This document shows, piece by piece, positions 1-7,634 of a stretch of 42,205 nt of DNA (position 1 is its first letter; the number at the start of each line of letters is the position of its first letter). The stretch is from positions 1 through 42,205 of the forward strand of contig CAISTS010000002.1 of assembly GCA_903888485.1 (NCBI GenBank), written 5' to 3'. Below the pieces are notes generated by a model. It did not search any database. It saw only the letters and a program-made list of their open reading frames with translations, and was not told where the DNA came from. The DNA comes from an uncultured bacterium. Its GTDB lineage: Bacteria > Pseudomonadota > Alphaproteobacteria > Rhodospirillales > Rhodospirillaceae. Both the position numbers and the translations under genes were made by a program.

Positions 1-1
1 C

Positions 2-478
2 TGCATCATGGTCGGGCAGGATCACGGCCGCCCCAATCATCGCAAGTCCGTCATGCGCTATGCCGCCGCGCGGGGCGCCGATGTGCACATCATCGACGAC
101 TGCAACGATTTGCCCGCCGCTTATATGGTGTCCGATGTGGTTGTCTCCGCCTCGACGCGCCCCGAAGCCTTCGGCCGTGTCGTCGTCGAGGCACAAGCCA
201 TGGGACGCCCGGTCGTCGCGCCGTCGCACGGCGGCGCGCCGGAGATCATCGTGCCAGGCGTCACCGGCTGGCTGTTCACGCCGAGCGATCCGATCTCGCT
301 GGCCGATGCTCTCGACCGCGCATTGCGCCTATCGCAAGCCGAGCGTTTCCGCATCGCCGAGGCCGCCGTCGCGCGCGCCCGAGAGCTCTTCACCAAGACC
401 GAAATGTGCGCGCGTACGCTGAGGGTCTATGAAGAGGTGCTCGCTAAGCACGCGTCCCCAGCGCCGATTTCCTCATGA
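2..478 (+). CDS. Glycosyltransferase family 4, C-terminal fragment
   Basis: The reading frame is open from the window edge, so this is the C-terminal part of a longer protein; the true start is outside. The visible ~158 residues match the GT-B C-terminal half of family 4 glycosyltransferases: a nucleotide-sugar binding segment around SDVVVSASTRPEAFGRVVVE, with the E-x7-E motif typical of GT4, followed by GRPVVAPSHGGAPEII and GVTGWLF. Known family members transfer sugars from NDP-sugars, usually in lipopolysaccharide or exopolysaccharide assembly at the cytoplasmic face of the inner membrane. The stop overlaps the next start by ATGA, which indicates translational coupling with the GT9 gene. 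The acceptor cannot be inferred. Confidence 0.88.
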   Translation, partial: CIMVGQDHGRPNHRKSVMRYAAARGADVHIIDDCNDLPAAYMVSDVVVSASTRPEAFGRVVVEAQAMGRPVVAPSHGGAPEIIVPGVTGWLFTPSDPISLADALDRALRLSQAERFRIAEAAVARARELFTKTEMCARTLRVYEEVLAKHASPAPISS

Positions 479-1446
479 CCACGGGGCCCGAGATCACTCC
501 GGCGCGGCCGCGTATCCTCGTCATTTGCGCCGCCGGCCTTGAGCGATTCGTCCCCGCGCTGGGCGCCATGGGCGCCATCCGCGCCCATCACGAGGGCTCC
601 GAGATAATCTTGCTCGCGGCACGCGCCGCATCTGCTTTCGCGGCCACGGCGCCCTACTTCGATGACGTATGGATCGACGAAACCGATGGACGGCTCAGCA
701 TCCAGCCGCTGCTAGCGCTGCGCCGCCGCTTGCGCGCACAGACGTTCGACCGTGTCTACGACCTCGATGGCACGCCCGCGAGCCGGCGCATCTTTTGGTT
801 ACTCTATGGCCGGCGTGGGCTGAGCAAACCTACCTTGCCCTGGTCAGGCGACATCGCCGGTACGGCGCTGGCCTACACCGACCCGCGCCGCGCCGCCATG
901 CACACCGTCGACCGCTGGGCGGCGCAGTTGAAAGTCGCCGGCATCGCAGCGGTACTGCGCCCCGATCTCTCGTGGGTCGCGCGCCAAGTCACCTCGTTCG
1001 CGGTGCCCTTCCGGATGGCCGATCCTTTTGTGCTGCTCGCACCCGCGCCCGGTCCCGGCGAGTCGTGGCCGGCCTCACGTTGGGGCGAACTCGCAGCCGA
1101 CCTCCACGCCGGACGCCAAGTCCCGGTGGTCATCGGCGCGAACGTGCCGGGTGAGATCGTGCGCACCATCGGCGAATTCTGCCCGAATGCCATCGACCTC
1201 TCGGGACGCGCCACCGTGAACGAGATGGTCTTCCTGGCCTGGGCGGCCAACGCCGCCGTGGGGGCCGACAATGGGGTGATGCATCTTACGGCGGCCGCAG
1301 GCTGCCGCACGCTCGTGCTTTATGACGGCGCTTCCGATCCCGCCCTGGTGGGCCAGCGCGGCAACCGCGTCTCCATCCTGCGCCGGCCGCGGCTTGCAGA
1401 AATCCCGGTAGGGGAAGTCCTGATCGCCCTCGCGGCGGGGAAGTGA
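475..1446 (+). CDS. Glycosyltransferase family 9 (heptosyltransferase-like)
   Basis: A 323-residue protein whose start overlaps the preceding GT4 stop by four bases. It has the GT9 layout: an N-terminal Rossmann segment (PRILVICAAGLERFVPALGA, residues ~12-31), a linker, then the C-terminal donor-binding half with LLAPAPGPGESWPASRWGEL (~186-205) and the ADNGVMHLTAAAGCRTLVLY segment (~263-282), which corresponds to the conserved D-x-G-x-x-H-x-A-A motif of ADP-heptose transferases. The family adds heptose or related sugars to lipid A-core. Together with the upstream GT4 this suggests the end of a lipopolysaccharide core operon. The exact donor and acceptor are not readable from sequence, so I give no gene symbol. 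Confidence 0.85.
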   Translation: MTTGPEITPARPRILVICAAGLERFVPALGAMGAIRAHHEGSEIILLAARAASAFAATAPYFDDVWIDETDGRLSIQPLLALRRRLRAQTFDRVYDLDGTPASRRIFWLLYGRRGLSKPTLPWSGDIAGTALAYTDPRRAAMHTVDRWAAQLKVAGIAAVLRPDLSWVARQVTSFAVPFRMADPFVLLAPAPGPGESWPASRWGELAADLHAGRQVPVVIGANVPGEIVRTIGEFCPNAIDLSGRATVNEMVFLAWAANAAVGADNGVMHLTAAAGCRTLVLYDGASDPALVGQRGNRVSILRRPRLAEIPVGEVLIALAAGK

Positions 1447-1469
1447 TCGGCCTCTAAGCCTTGCTTTCC

Positions 1470-1498
1470 TTGACATTCTAAGCCGGACCATCGACATA
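1470..1498 (+). promoter_or_regulatory. Possible sigma-70 promoter of thrS
   Basis: A perfect TTGACA lies at 1470-1475. At 17-bp spacing the -10 candidate is GACATA (1493-1498), a poor match. It sits in the 80-bp gap between the GT9 stop and the thrS start, where a promoter is expected. Confidence 0.35.
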
Positions 1499-1526
1499 GG
1501 GACCCTCCTAGAACGAGAGTGATTCC

Positions 1527-3443
1527 ATGGTCGCCATTACCCTCCCCGACGGCTCCGTGCGCCGTTACGACAAGCCCGTCACCGGCGCCGATGTGGCTGC
1601 CGATATCGGCCCGGGCCTCGCCAAGGCCGCGCTGGCCGTGAAGATCAACGGCGACATGAAAGACCTGCTGCTGCCGATCACCGAGGATGTGCGGCTCGCT
1701 ATCGTGACCAAGAAGGATCCCGACGCGCTCGAGCTGCTGCGCCACGACGCCGCCCACGTCATGGCCGAAGCGGTGCAGGAGCTGTATCCCGGCACGCAAA
1801 TCACCTTCGGCCCTTCGATCGAGAACGGCTTCTACTACGACTTCGCGCGCGATCATCCGTTCACGCTCGATGATCTGCCGAAGATCGAAGCTAAGATGAA
1901 AGAGATCGTCGACCGCGACGAGCCGATCCGCCGCGAAGTCTGGGACCGCGCGCAGGCCATCGCCCACTTCAAGGCGCAAGGCGAAAAGTATAAAGCCGAA
2001 CATATCGAGACACTGCCGTCCGACGTGGAGATCAGCGTCTACAAACAGGGCGACAAGTGGCTGGATCTCTGCCTTGGGCCGCATCTGCCGTCCACCGGTA
2101 AACTTGGAAAAGCGTTCAAGCTGACCAAGGTTGCGGGCGCCTATTGGCGCGGCGATTCCAACAACGCCATGCTGACGCGCATCTACGGCACCGCCTGGGC
2201 CGACGACAAGCAACTGGCCGACTATCTCACCATGCTCGACGAGGCCGAAAAACGCGATCACCGCCGCCTCGGTCGCGAGATGGACCTGTTCCATATGCAG
2301 GAAGAAGCGCAAGGCGCGGTCTTCTGGCATCCCAAGGGCTGGACCATCTACCGCACGCTGCAGAATTACATTCGCCGACGCCTGGAGACCGCGGGCTACG
2401 TCGAGGTCAACACGCCGATGCTCATGGACCGCGTGCTCTGGGAGAAATCCGGGCACTGGGAGAAATTCCACGAGCACATGTTCATCTCTGGGTCCGAAGA
2501 GCGCACGCTTGCGGTGAAGCCAATGAACTGCCCTGGCCATGTGCAAATCTACAACCAAGGCATCAAAAGCTACCGCGACCTTCCCTTGCGCCTGGCCGAG
2601 TTCGGCTCCTGCCACCGCAACGAGCCCTCCGGCGCGCTGCATGGGCTGATGCGCGTGCGCGCCTTTGTGCAGGACGATGCCCACATCTTCTGCACCGAAG
2701 CGCAGGTCAAAACCGAGACCAAGGCCTTCATCGATCTTTTGCGCACGGTCTATGCCGATCTGGGATTCACCGATGTCAGCGTCAAATTCTCCGACCGTCC
2801 GGCCAAGCGCGCCGGAACCGACGAGACCTGGGACCGGGCCGAGGCGGCGCTCAAAGACGCCACCGACGCCGCTGGCCTTGCCTGGACCCTCAATCCGGGC
2901 GAAGGCGCCTTCTATGGCCCGAAGCTCGAGTTCGTGCTGCGCGACGCCATCGGCCGCGATTGGCAGTGCGGCACGCTGCAGGCCGACTTCGTGCTGCCCG
3001 AGCGCTTGGATGCCAACTACATCGGCGAGGACGGCGCCAAGCACCGCCCGGTCATGCTCCACCGCGCCATCTTCGGCTCCCTGGAGCGCTTCATCGGCAT
3101 GTTGATCGAGAACTATGCCGGCAAGTTCCCGCTCTGGCTGACTCCGCTGCAGGCCGTGGTCTGCACGATCACGGAGGAAGCCAATGATTATGCTGAGGAA
3201 GTTGCCGCCACGTTGCGCGCCAACGGAATCAGGGTCGAAACCGACCTGCGTAACGAGAAAATCAACTACAAGGTCCGGGAGCACTCCTTGGCCAAGGTCC
3301 CAGTGCTGGTGGTCGTCGGCAAAAAGGAAGCCGAAGGGCGGAGTGTCGCCCTGCGGCGCTTGGGCGGCGCGAACCAGGAAGTCCTTGCGCTGGATGAGGC
3401 AACCGATAGACTTGCCAAGGAAGCTGCGGTTCCGGGTGCATAA
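1527..3443 (+). CDS. thrS: Threonine--tRNA ligase
   Basis: A full-length 638-residue class II aminoacyl-tRNA synthetase that charges tRNA-Thr in the cytoplasm. Domains in order: TGS (about 1-61), the second additional (editing) domain with HDAAH near residue 73, the class II catalytic core (about 240-535) and the anticodon-binding domain (about 540-638). The three zinc ligands of the active site can be placed: Cys335 (in NCPGH), His386 (in QDDAHIFC) and His512 (in MLHRAIFGS), each one residue later than in E. coli ThrRS. The ATG is preceded by a purine-rich stretch (gaacgagagtg). infC follows after a short gap, the common thrS-infC order. I see no leader structure resembling the E. coli operator. 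Confidence 0.98.
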   Translation: MVAITLPDGSVRRYDKPVTGADVAADIGPGLAKAALAVKINGDMKDLLLPITEDVRLAIVTKKDPDALELLRHDAAHVMAEAVQELYPGTQITFGPSIENGFYYDFARDHPFTLDDLPKIEAKMKEIVDRDEPIRREVWDRAQAIAHFKAQGEKYKAEHIETLPSDVEISVYKQGDKWLDLCLGPHLPSTGKLGKAFKLTKVAGAYWRGDSNNAMLTRIYGTAWADDKQLADYLTMLDEAEKRDHRRLGREMDLFHMQEEAQGAVFWHPKGWTIYRTLQNYIRRRLETAGYVEVNTPMLMDRVLWEKSGHWEKFHEHMFISGSEERTLAVKPMNCPGHVQIYNQGIKSYRDLPLRLAEFGSCHRNEPSGALHGLMRVRAFVQDDAHIFCTEAQVKTETKAFIDLLRTVYADLGFTDVSVKFSDRPAKRAGTDETWDRAEAALKDATDAAGLAWTLNPGEGAFYGPKLEFVLRDAIGRDWQCGTLQADFVLPERLDANYIGEDGAKHRPVMLHRAIFGSLERFIGMLIENYAGKFPLWLTPLQAVVCTITEEANDYAEEVAATLRANGIRVETDLRNEKINYKVREHSLAKVPVLVVVGKKEAEGRSVALRRLGGANQEVLALDEATDRLAKEAAVPGA

Positions 3444-3469
3444 AACACACCGGCACCCTGGACTGGATC

Positions 3470-3496
3470 GGGCCGGACCGAGCGGGTTTCGGCCCG
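3470..3496 (+). other. GC-rich hairpin between thrS and infC
   Basis: CGGGCCG at 3470-3476 pairs perfectly with CGGCCCG at 3490-3496 across a 13-nt loop. It is followed by TGATTTTG rather than a clean T-run, so it could be a weak terminator or a processing/attenuation structure ahead of infC. Function unproven. Confidence 0.4.
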
Positions 3497-3532
3497 GTGA
3501 TTTTGTGGAAAACAATAAGAGGAGATTGGTAC

Positions 3533-4072
3533 ATAGCTAGGTTCGAGCAACAAGCGCCCGCGTCCAAGAACGATGGACCGCGCATGAATCATCAGATCGA
3601 CAATCGCACAGTGCGTCTGATTGAAGCCGACGGCACAAATGTCGGAATCGTAGATCGCGAAACAGCCCTCCGCAAAGCCGACGAGGCTGGATTGGACTTG
3701 GTCGAGATTTCTCCCAACGCCGATCCGCCCGTTTGCAAAATCCTCGACATCGGTAAGTACAAGTACGAGGAACAGAAGCGCAAAAACGAGGCGCGCAAAA
3801 AGCAGAAGGTCATCGAAGTCAAAGAAATCAAGCTGCGCCCCAACATCGACGACCACGACTACGATGTGAAGAAGCGGGCCATGAAGCGCTTCCTTGAAGA
3901 GGGCGATAAGGTGAAAGTCACCTTGCGTTTCCGTGGCCGCGAAATGGCGCACATGGAAATCGGCCACCGCCTGCTCGCACGCGTCAAAGCCGATTTCGAG
4001 AACGACGCCAAGGTCGAACAAGAGCCGCGCACCGAAGGGCGGCAAATCGTCATGGTCGTCGCGCCAAAGTAA
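3533..4072 (+). CDS. infC: Translation initiation factor IF-3, probable AUA start
   Basis: IF-3 binds the 30S subunit and checks start-codon/initiator-tRNA pairing. The protein shows the N-domain ([16 protein letters not shown], then [19 protein letters not shown]), the lysine-rich linker helix ([18 protein letters not shown]) and the C-domain with [20 protein letters not shown] start it at an ATA codon (3533): it follows a strong Shine-Dalgarno, AAGAGGAG (3517-3524), with 8-nt spacing, and gives 179 residues, the usual length. The longer reading from GTG at 3497 would place that Shine-Dalgarno inside the gene and add twelve unrelated residues. The first in-frame ATG (about 3584) would remove part of the N-terminus. 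Rare start codons are the rule for infC because IF-3 represses its own translation through them. A strong terminator follows. Confidence 0.93.
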   Translation: MARFEQQAPASKNDGPRMNHQIDNRTVRLIEADGTNVGIVDRETALRKADEAGLDLVEISPNADPPVCKILDIGKYKYEEQKRKNEARKKQKVIEVKEIKLRPNIDDHDYDVKKRAMKRFLEEGDKVKVTLRFRGREMAHMEIGHRLLARVKADFENDAKVEQEPRTEGRQIVMVVAPK

Positions 4073-4091
4073 ATAAAGCTGAATGAGAATG

Positions 4092-4126
4092 GTTCGGAGA
4101 TTGTCAAGATCTCCGAACGCGTTTTT
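4092..4126 (+). terminator. Rho-independent terminator after infC
   Basis: Perfect 10-bp stem GTTCGGAGAT (4092-4101) with ATCTCCGAAC (4109-4118), 7-nt loop, followed by GCG and TTTTT (4122-4126). It closes the thrS-infC unit. Confidence 0.85.
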
Positions 4127-4150
4127 GGGGACACCTATCTCGAGGAGGGG

Positions 4151-4567
4151 ATGATGTCGAACCTGGAAGCTAAATTGTTGCCCTGGGCACCGGTCGTGCT
4201 CAGTGTCTTGCGCATCATGACGGGCCTTTTGTTCTTCGAACACGGCTTGCAGAAGATGGTGGGTTTTCCACCGCCGCCGCAGCCGATGCCGAGCCCCATG
4301 CCGCCGATGCTGATGGCGTCGGGTCTTCTTGAGTTCGTGGGTGGCGCCATGTTCACGGCCGGCCTGTTCACGCGGCCAGTCGCGTTCATCCTTTCGGGCA
4401 TGATGGCCGTGGCCTACTTCATCGCCCATGCGCCGCAAGGCTTCTTCCCGATCCTCAACCGGGGCGAACTCGCGATCGTTTATTCCTTTGTCTTCCTCTA
4501 CTTCTTCTTCGCCGGCGGCGGGGCGTGGAGTATCGACGCGCTCATGCGTAAGAAGGCTGCGGCATAA
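4151..4567 (+). CDS. DoxX family membrane protein
   Basis: A 138-residue protein with four predicted membrane helices. It has the DoxX signature near the N-terminus (VLRIMTGLLFFEHGLQKM, residues ~19-36), where an R-x-x-x-G-x-x-F-x-x-H-G pattern sits in the first helix, then a Pro/Met-rich loop (PPPPQPMPSPMPPM), LLEFVGGAMFTAGLFTRP and two more helices. DoxX/DoxD relatives are small inner-membrane proteins linked to thiosulfate or quinone redox chemistry in some organisms, but most members have no assigned role. The gene sits alone between two terminators, so it is its own transcription unit; GAGGAGG at 4142-4148 is close to the ATG. Confidence 0.88.
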   Translation: MMSNLEAKLLPWAPVVLSVLRIMTGLLFFEHGLQKMVGFPPPPQPMPSPMPPMLMASGLLEFVGGAMFTAGLFTRPVAFILSGMMAVAYFIAHAPQGFFPILNRGELAIVYSFVFLYFFFAGGGAWSIDALMRKKAAA

Positions 4568-4571
4568 ATAA

Positions 4572-4597
4572 AAGGGGAGCGGTTTGCCGCTCCCCTT
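4572..4597. terminator. Bidirectional terminator between DoxX and DUF3016 genes
   Basis: Perfect 11-bp stem AAGGGGAGCGG (4572-4582) and CCGCTCCCCTT (4587-4597) with a TTTG loop. The A-rich left flank (taaataaaa) reads as a T-rich tail on the minus strand, so it can serve both convergent genes. Confidence 0.75.
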
Positions 4598-4623
4598 CCG
4601 CGTTTGTTGCTGGGCGTGCCGCG

Positions 4624-5124
4624 TTAGCCGGCGAAGCGCTTCTTCATCCAGTCGTCGAGCATGACTTTCTCGTAGCGCAGCTCGTCGTAGCGGTGGAAGC
4701 GCGGGTTGATGCCCCAGAGGTAGTCCAGGTCACGCACCCATTCCTCGCCGCTGCGCAGCGTCTGGCCGTTTTCGTTCAGCGTATAGCGCAGCTTGATCGC
4801 CGGTGAGTCGATCGTGCGCAGGATGCGCGCATCGTAAAACTGCGTGCGCCACCACTCGACGCGGCCAGCGAGGTCGACGTCCAGCACCTCGATCTTCAAG
4901 GATTGGCCGGGCTTCAGGTAGCGGTCGCCCTGTTTCTCGAAATGCTTGGTGAGGGCGTCGAGCGTACGGCCGACATCCTTGGTACCGCGCGTGCCGTGAA
5001 TACCGGCGTCCTGGAACTTCTGCGGATTGACGTAACTGACCTCGACGTTGGACGTGGCCGCGACGGCAGGCGCCAAAGGCGCGGCCAACAACGCGAGGAC
5101 GGCAAATGATTTGAGAGCTTTCAT
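4624..5124 (-). CDS. DUF3016 domain-containing secreted protein
   Basis: A 166-residue protein with a clear signal peptide (MKALKSFAVLALLAAPLAPA, cleavage after AVAA). The mature part starts with VEVSYVNPQKFQDAG, a pattern I associate with DUF3016, and contains WWRTQFYDARILR and an LRSGEEWVRDLDYLWG segment. The family is periplasmic and uncharacterised. The start at 5124 is chosen because it begins the signal peptide and has AGAGGTG upstream; a longer frame adds 16 unlikely residues. It is monocistronic, convergent to the DoxX gene and sharing its terminator. Confidence 0.8.
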   Translation of the reverse strand: MKALKSFAVLALLAAPLAPAVAATSNVEVSYVNPQKFQDAGIHGTRGTKDVGRTLDALTKHFEKQGDRYLKPGQSLKIEVLDVDLAGRVEWWRTQFYDARILRTIDSPAIKLRYTLNENGQTLRSGEEWVRDLDYLWGINPRFHRYDELRYEKVMLDDWMKKRFAG

Positions 5125-5265
5125 GTCTGCACCTCTGCTGCTGCTCTTCGGATGACGCCAACATAGGTGCAATTTATGGTGGGAATATGGTTGGGAGGCC
5201 CCCTGCCCGCATGGCTGCTCTGCGGCGACTCGGGGCCACGGACGGGCCTAAAGACGGGGCTCGCC

Positions 5266-5294
5266 TTGCAAAACCGCCCCTCCCCCGCTATAAG
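5266..5294 (+). promoter_or_regulatory. Sigma-70-type promoter for rpmI-rplT
   Basis: TTGCAA (5266-5271) and TATAAG (5289-5294) are separated by exactly 17 bp, with matches of 4/6 and 5/6 to consensus. Transcription would start near 5301, giving a leader of about 160 nt before rpmI. Confidence 0.55.
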
Positions 5295-5375
5295 CCGCCG
5301 TCCCGTGGCCGGACTTTCGAGTCTGGCCCGGATCGTTAGGGGCCCGGCTGACGCCGGGGTCCACCGGCCAAAGGG

Positions 5376-5404
5376 CTAAAAAGTCAGCAATATCAGACTT
5401 TTAG
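5376..5404 (+). promoter_or_regulatory. Hairpin in the rpmI-rplT leader
   Basis: CTAAAAAGTC (5376-5385) pairs with GACTTTTAG (5396-5404) with one bulged A and a 10-nt loop, 56 bases before the rpmI ATG. A long structured leader before rpmI-rplT is expected if L20 represses its own operon, as known in E. coli and Bacillus, but I cannot match it to a described L20 leader class. Confidence 0.4.
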
Positions 5405-5460
5405 GGCATGCCTGTCGGCCGGGATTATAAACCGTCGCAAGCTTACGAAAGGACGCCAAA

Positions 5461-5661
5461 ATGCCCAAGATGAAGACCAAAAGCTCCGCCAAAAAGCGGT
5501 TCAAGGTGACCGGTACGGGGAAGGTGAAGGCCGGGGTCGCGCATAAGCGCCACCGCCTGATCTCCAAGCCCAAGAAGATGAGACGTCAGTCGCGGCGCAC
5601 CACGGTGCTCTCGAAGGCCGACGGCATCATCATCAAGCGCAACTTCCTCCCTTACGCCTAA
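5461..5661 (+). CDS. rpmI: 50S ribosomal protein L35
   Basis: A 66-residue, very basic protein with the standard L35 pattern: [20 protein letters not shown] at the start, [18 protein letters not shown] in the middle and [17 protein letters not shown] at the end. It is a component of the large ribosomal subunit. GAAAGGA upstream of the ATG serves as ribosome binding site. It is followed 15 bases later by rplT, the universal gene pair. Confidence 0.98.
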   Translation: MPKMKTKSSAKKRFKVTGTGKVKAGVAHKRHRLISKPKKMRRQSRRTTVLSKADGIIIKRNFLPYA

Positions 5662-5676
5662 CCACGGAGCGCATCC

Positions 5677-6033
5677 ATGTCACGTGTCAAACGCGGCGTA
5701 ACCAAGCACGCCCGCCACAAGAAAGTTCTGAAGCAGGCCAAAGGCTATCGCGGCCGCCATTCGAAGGCTTACAAGCCGGCGCGCACGCGCCTCGAAGCCG
5801 GCCTGCAGCACGCCTACAACGACCGTCGCCTGAAGAAGCGCGACTATCGCTCGCTGTGGATCCAGCGCATCAACGCCGGTGTGCGTCAATTCGGCCTTAC
5901 CTATTCCCGATTTATCAACGGGCTCAAGAAGGCCGGCGTCGAGCTTGACCGCAAAGTGCTCGCCGACATCGCCCTGAAGGAGCCCGATACCTTCGCCAGT
6001 TTGGTGAAGCAGGCCCAGGCGGCTCTCGGTTAG
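5677..6033 (+). CDS. rplT: 50S ribosomal protein L20
   Basis: 118 residues, the normal length. It begins [20 protein letters not shown] and contains [16 protein letters not shown] and the [20 protein letters not shown] block typical of L20, with the globular C-domain at residues ~60-118. L20 is needed early in 50S assembly and in several bacteria represses translation of its own operon. A terminator lies between it and pheS. Confidence 0.98.
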   Translation: MSRVKRGVTKHARHKKVLKQAKGYRGRHSKAYKPARTRLEAGLQHAYNDRRLKKRDYRSLWIQRINAGVRQFGLTYSRFINGLKKAGVELDRKVLADIALKEPDTFASLVKQAQAALG

Positions 6034-6060
6034 TCTTCCCGCGCGTTTTCTGATGAGTCG

Positions 6061-6099
6061 AATAAAGGGGCCGCCTAACCAGGCTGCCCCTTTATTTTT
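6061..6099 (+). terminator. Terminator between rplT and pheS
   Basis: Perfect 11-bp stem AATAAAGGGGC (6061-6071) with GCCCCTTTATT (6086-6096), further closed by GCCT/AGGC inside, and a T-run at 6095-6099. It ends rplT transcription only 22 bases before the pheS ATG, so it may also act as an attenuator for pheST, although no alternative pairing was found. Confidence 0.85.
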
Positions 6100-6120
6100 C
6101 TTCACGCCCGAGAGAACACG

Positions 6121-7200
6121 ATGACCGAGACGATCGATTCCATCCGCACTGAAATGCTTGCCGCCGTGAGTGGCGCGGCCGACGCCGGCGCGCTCGAAGC
6201 CTTGCGCGTGTCCGCCCTCGGCAAGAGCGGACGCATCACGGCGCTGCTCAAGAACCTCGGCACCATGCCGGTGGAAGAGCGCAAAGGCTTCGGCCAGCAG
6301 GTCAATGTCCTGAAGGACGAAGTCACCGCCGCCATCGACGCGCGCAAGACCGCCTTCGCCGGCGCCGCGCTGAATGCACGCCTGGCCAGCGAGAGCATGG
6401 ACGTCAGCCTTCCGATCCGCCCCGAGGCGAAGGGCACGCTGCATCCCATCAGCCAGACCATGGACGAAGTCGCCGCGATCTTCGGCCAGATGGGCTTTGA
6501 GATCGCCGATGGTCCGGACGTCGAGGACGACTTCCACAATTTCACAGCGCTCAATTTCCCGCCCGGGCATCCGGCGCGCGAGATGCACGACACCTTCTTC
6601 CTGCCGCCCGGCGATGACGGCAACCGCTATCTGCTGCGCACGCACACATCGCCGGTACAGATCCGCACCATGATGAGTGTGAAGCCGCCGATCCGGGTCA
6701 TCATCCCGGGGCGCACCTATCGCTGCGACTACGATATGACGCACACGCCGATGTTCCATCAGGTCGAGCTCCTGGTCATCGATACCGAGACCAACATGAG
6801 CCACCTGCGCGGCTGCCTGCAGGAATTCGTGCGCACCTATTTCGGCGTCGATGACCTCACCACGCGGTTCCGCCCGTCCTTCTTCCCCTTCACCGAACCT
6901 TCAGCGGAGATGGATATCGGCTGTTCGCGCAAGGGCGGCGAGCTGAAGATCGGCAACTACGGCGATTGGCTCGAGATCCTCGGCTGCGGCATGGTGCATC
7001 CGAACGTACTGAAGGCCTGCGGCCTCGATCCTGAAGTCTATCAGGGCTTCGCCGCTGGCATGGGTATCGAGCGCATCGCCATGTTGAAGTACGGCATCCC
7101 TGATCTGCGCACCTTCTTCGAATCCGATTTGCGTTGGCTGCGTCATTACGGCTTCGCATCGCTCGACGTTCCGACTGTCACCGGAGGGCTGACGCGATGA
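6121..7200 (+). CDS. pheS: Phenylalanine--tRNA ligase, alpha subunit
   Basis: A 359-residue class II synthetase subunit that forms the (alpha-beta)2 PheRS and carries the catalytic site. Visible parts: the N-terminal coiled-coil (about 1-85; [19 protein letters not shown]), [20 protein letters not shown], motif 2 region ([12 protein letters not shown] and [20 protein letters not shown]), [17 protein letters not shown], and motif 3 [18 protein letters not shown] near the C-terminus. It overlaps the next gene by ATGA, and that gene overlaps pheT the same way, so the three form a tightly coupled operon. Confidence 0.98.
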   Translation: MTETIDSIRTEMLAAVSGAADAGALEALRVSALGKSGRITALLKNLGTMPVEERKGFGQQVNVLKDEVTAAIDARKTAFAGAALNARLASESMDVSLPIRPEAKGTLHPISQTMDEVAAIFGQMGFEIADGPDVEDDFHNFTALNFPPGHPAREMHDTFFLPPGDDGNRYLLRTHTSPVQIRTMMSVKPPIRVIIPGRTYRCDYDMTHTPMFHQVELLVIDTETNMSHLRGCLQEFVRTYFGVDDLTTRFRPSFFPFTEPSAEMDIGCSRKGGELKIGNYGDWLEILGCGMVHPNVLKACGLDPEVYQGFAAGMGIERIAMLKYGIPDLRTFFESDLRWLRHYGFASLDVPTVTGGLTR

Positions 7201-7634
7201 GCAAACAGCCCCCCAAGGCGCCGGTGCCGCCCGTGTACCAGCACTTGCCGCAGTATGCCTTCGGCCATACCAAAGAGATGGCCGACGCGTTGTGCGCGCT
7301 GGTGCTCGATGGAAAGAAGACCGCCACCTCAAGTGCGCTTTACCACTACGAAGAAGATCCGGTCCCCGAGCCGGGCGATTGCACGGTGCTGCTCGACGGC
7401 GCGGGGCGTCCACGCTGCGTTATCGAGTGCGTCGAAGCCGATGTCGTGCCGTTCAATGAAGTCGATGCGAAGTTCGCCGCCGAAGAAGGCGAGGGCGACA
7501 AATCCCTCGCCCACTGGCGCAAAACGCATGAAGCGTCCTTCAAACGCGAGGGTTACTTCGCCCCTGACATGCTTGTGGTGTGCGAGCGCTTCCGCGTTGT
7601 CGAACGCCTCGATTTCAAGCGGGTGGCGAAATGA
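7197..7634 (+). CDS. ASCH domain-containing protein inside the pheST operon
   Basis: A 145-residue protein with the ASCH fold signature: [20 protein letters not shown] followed by TATSSALY, giving the conserved G-x-K-x-x-T motif, then [20 protein letters not shown], the [10 protein letters not shown] segment and a terminal ERFRVVERL strand. ASCH domains are PUA-like beta-barrels thought to bind RNA; some relatives hydrolyse modified nucleosides. The start is the ATG at 7197, which overlaps the pheS stop; its own stop overlaps the pheT start. A longer in-frame start inside pheS is less likely. Its position between the two PheRS subunits suggests a role in translation or tRNA handling, but that is inference. 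Confidence 0.85.
   Translation: MSKQPPKAPVPPVYQHLPQYAFGHTKEMADALCALVLDGKKTATSSALYHYEEDPVPEPGDCTVLLDGAGRPRCVIECVEADVVPFNEVDAKFAAEEGEGDKSLAHWRKTHEASFKREGYFAPDMLVVCERFRVVERLDFKRVAK

Noticed and set aside
1320..3515. Very long open frame (731 codons) on the minus strand opposite thrS.
   Set aside because: It is an antisense shadow of high-GC codon use; the protein has no family pattern, whereas thrS on the other strand is full length with all zinc ligands.
6053..6124. Possible pheS leader peptide (ATG at 6053) with three consecutive Phe codons, ending with TGA overlapping the pheS start.
   Set aside because: The Phe codons TTT TTC TTC are the terminator T-run itself and lie after the hairpin, so a stalled ribosome could not prevent it from forming. 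There is no Shine-Dalgarno before the ATG.
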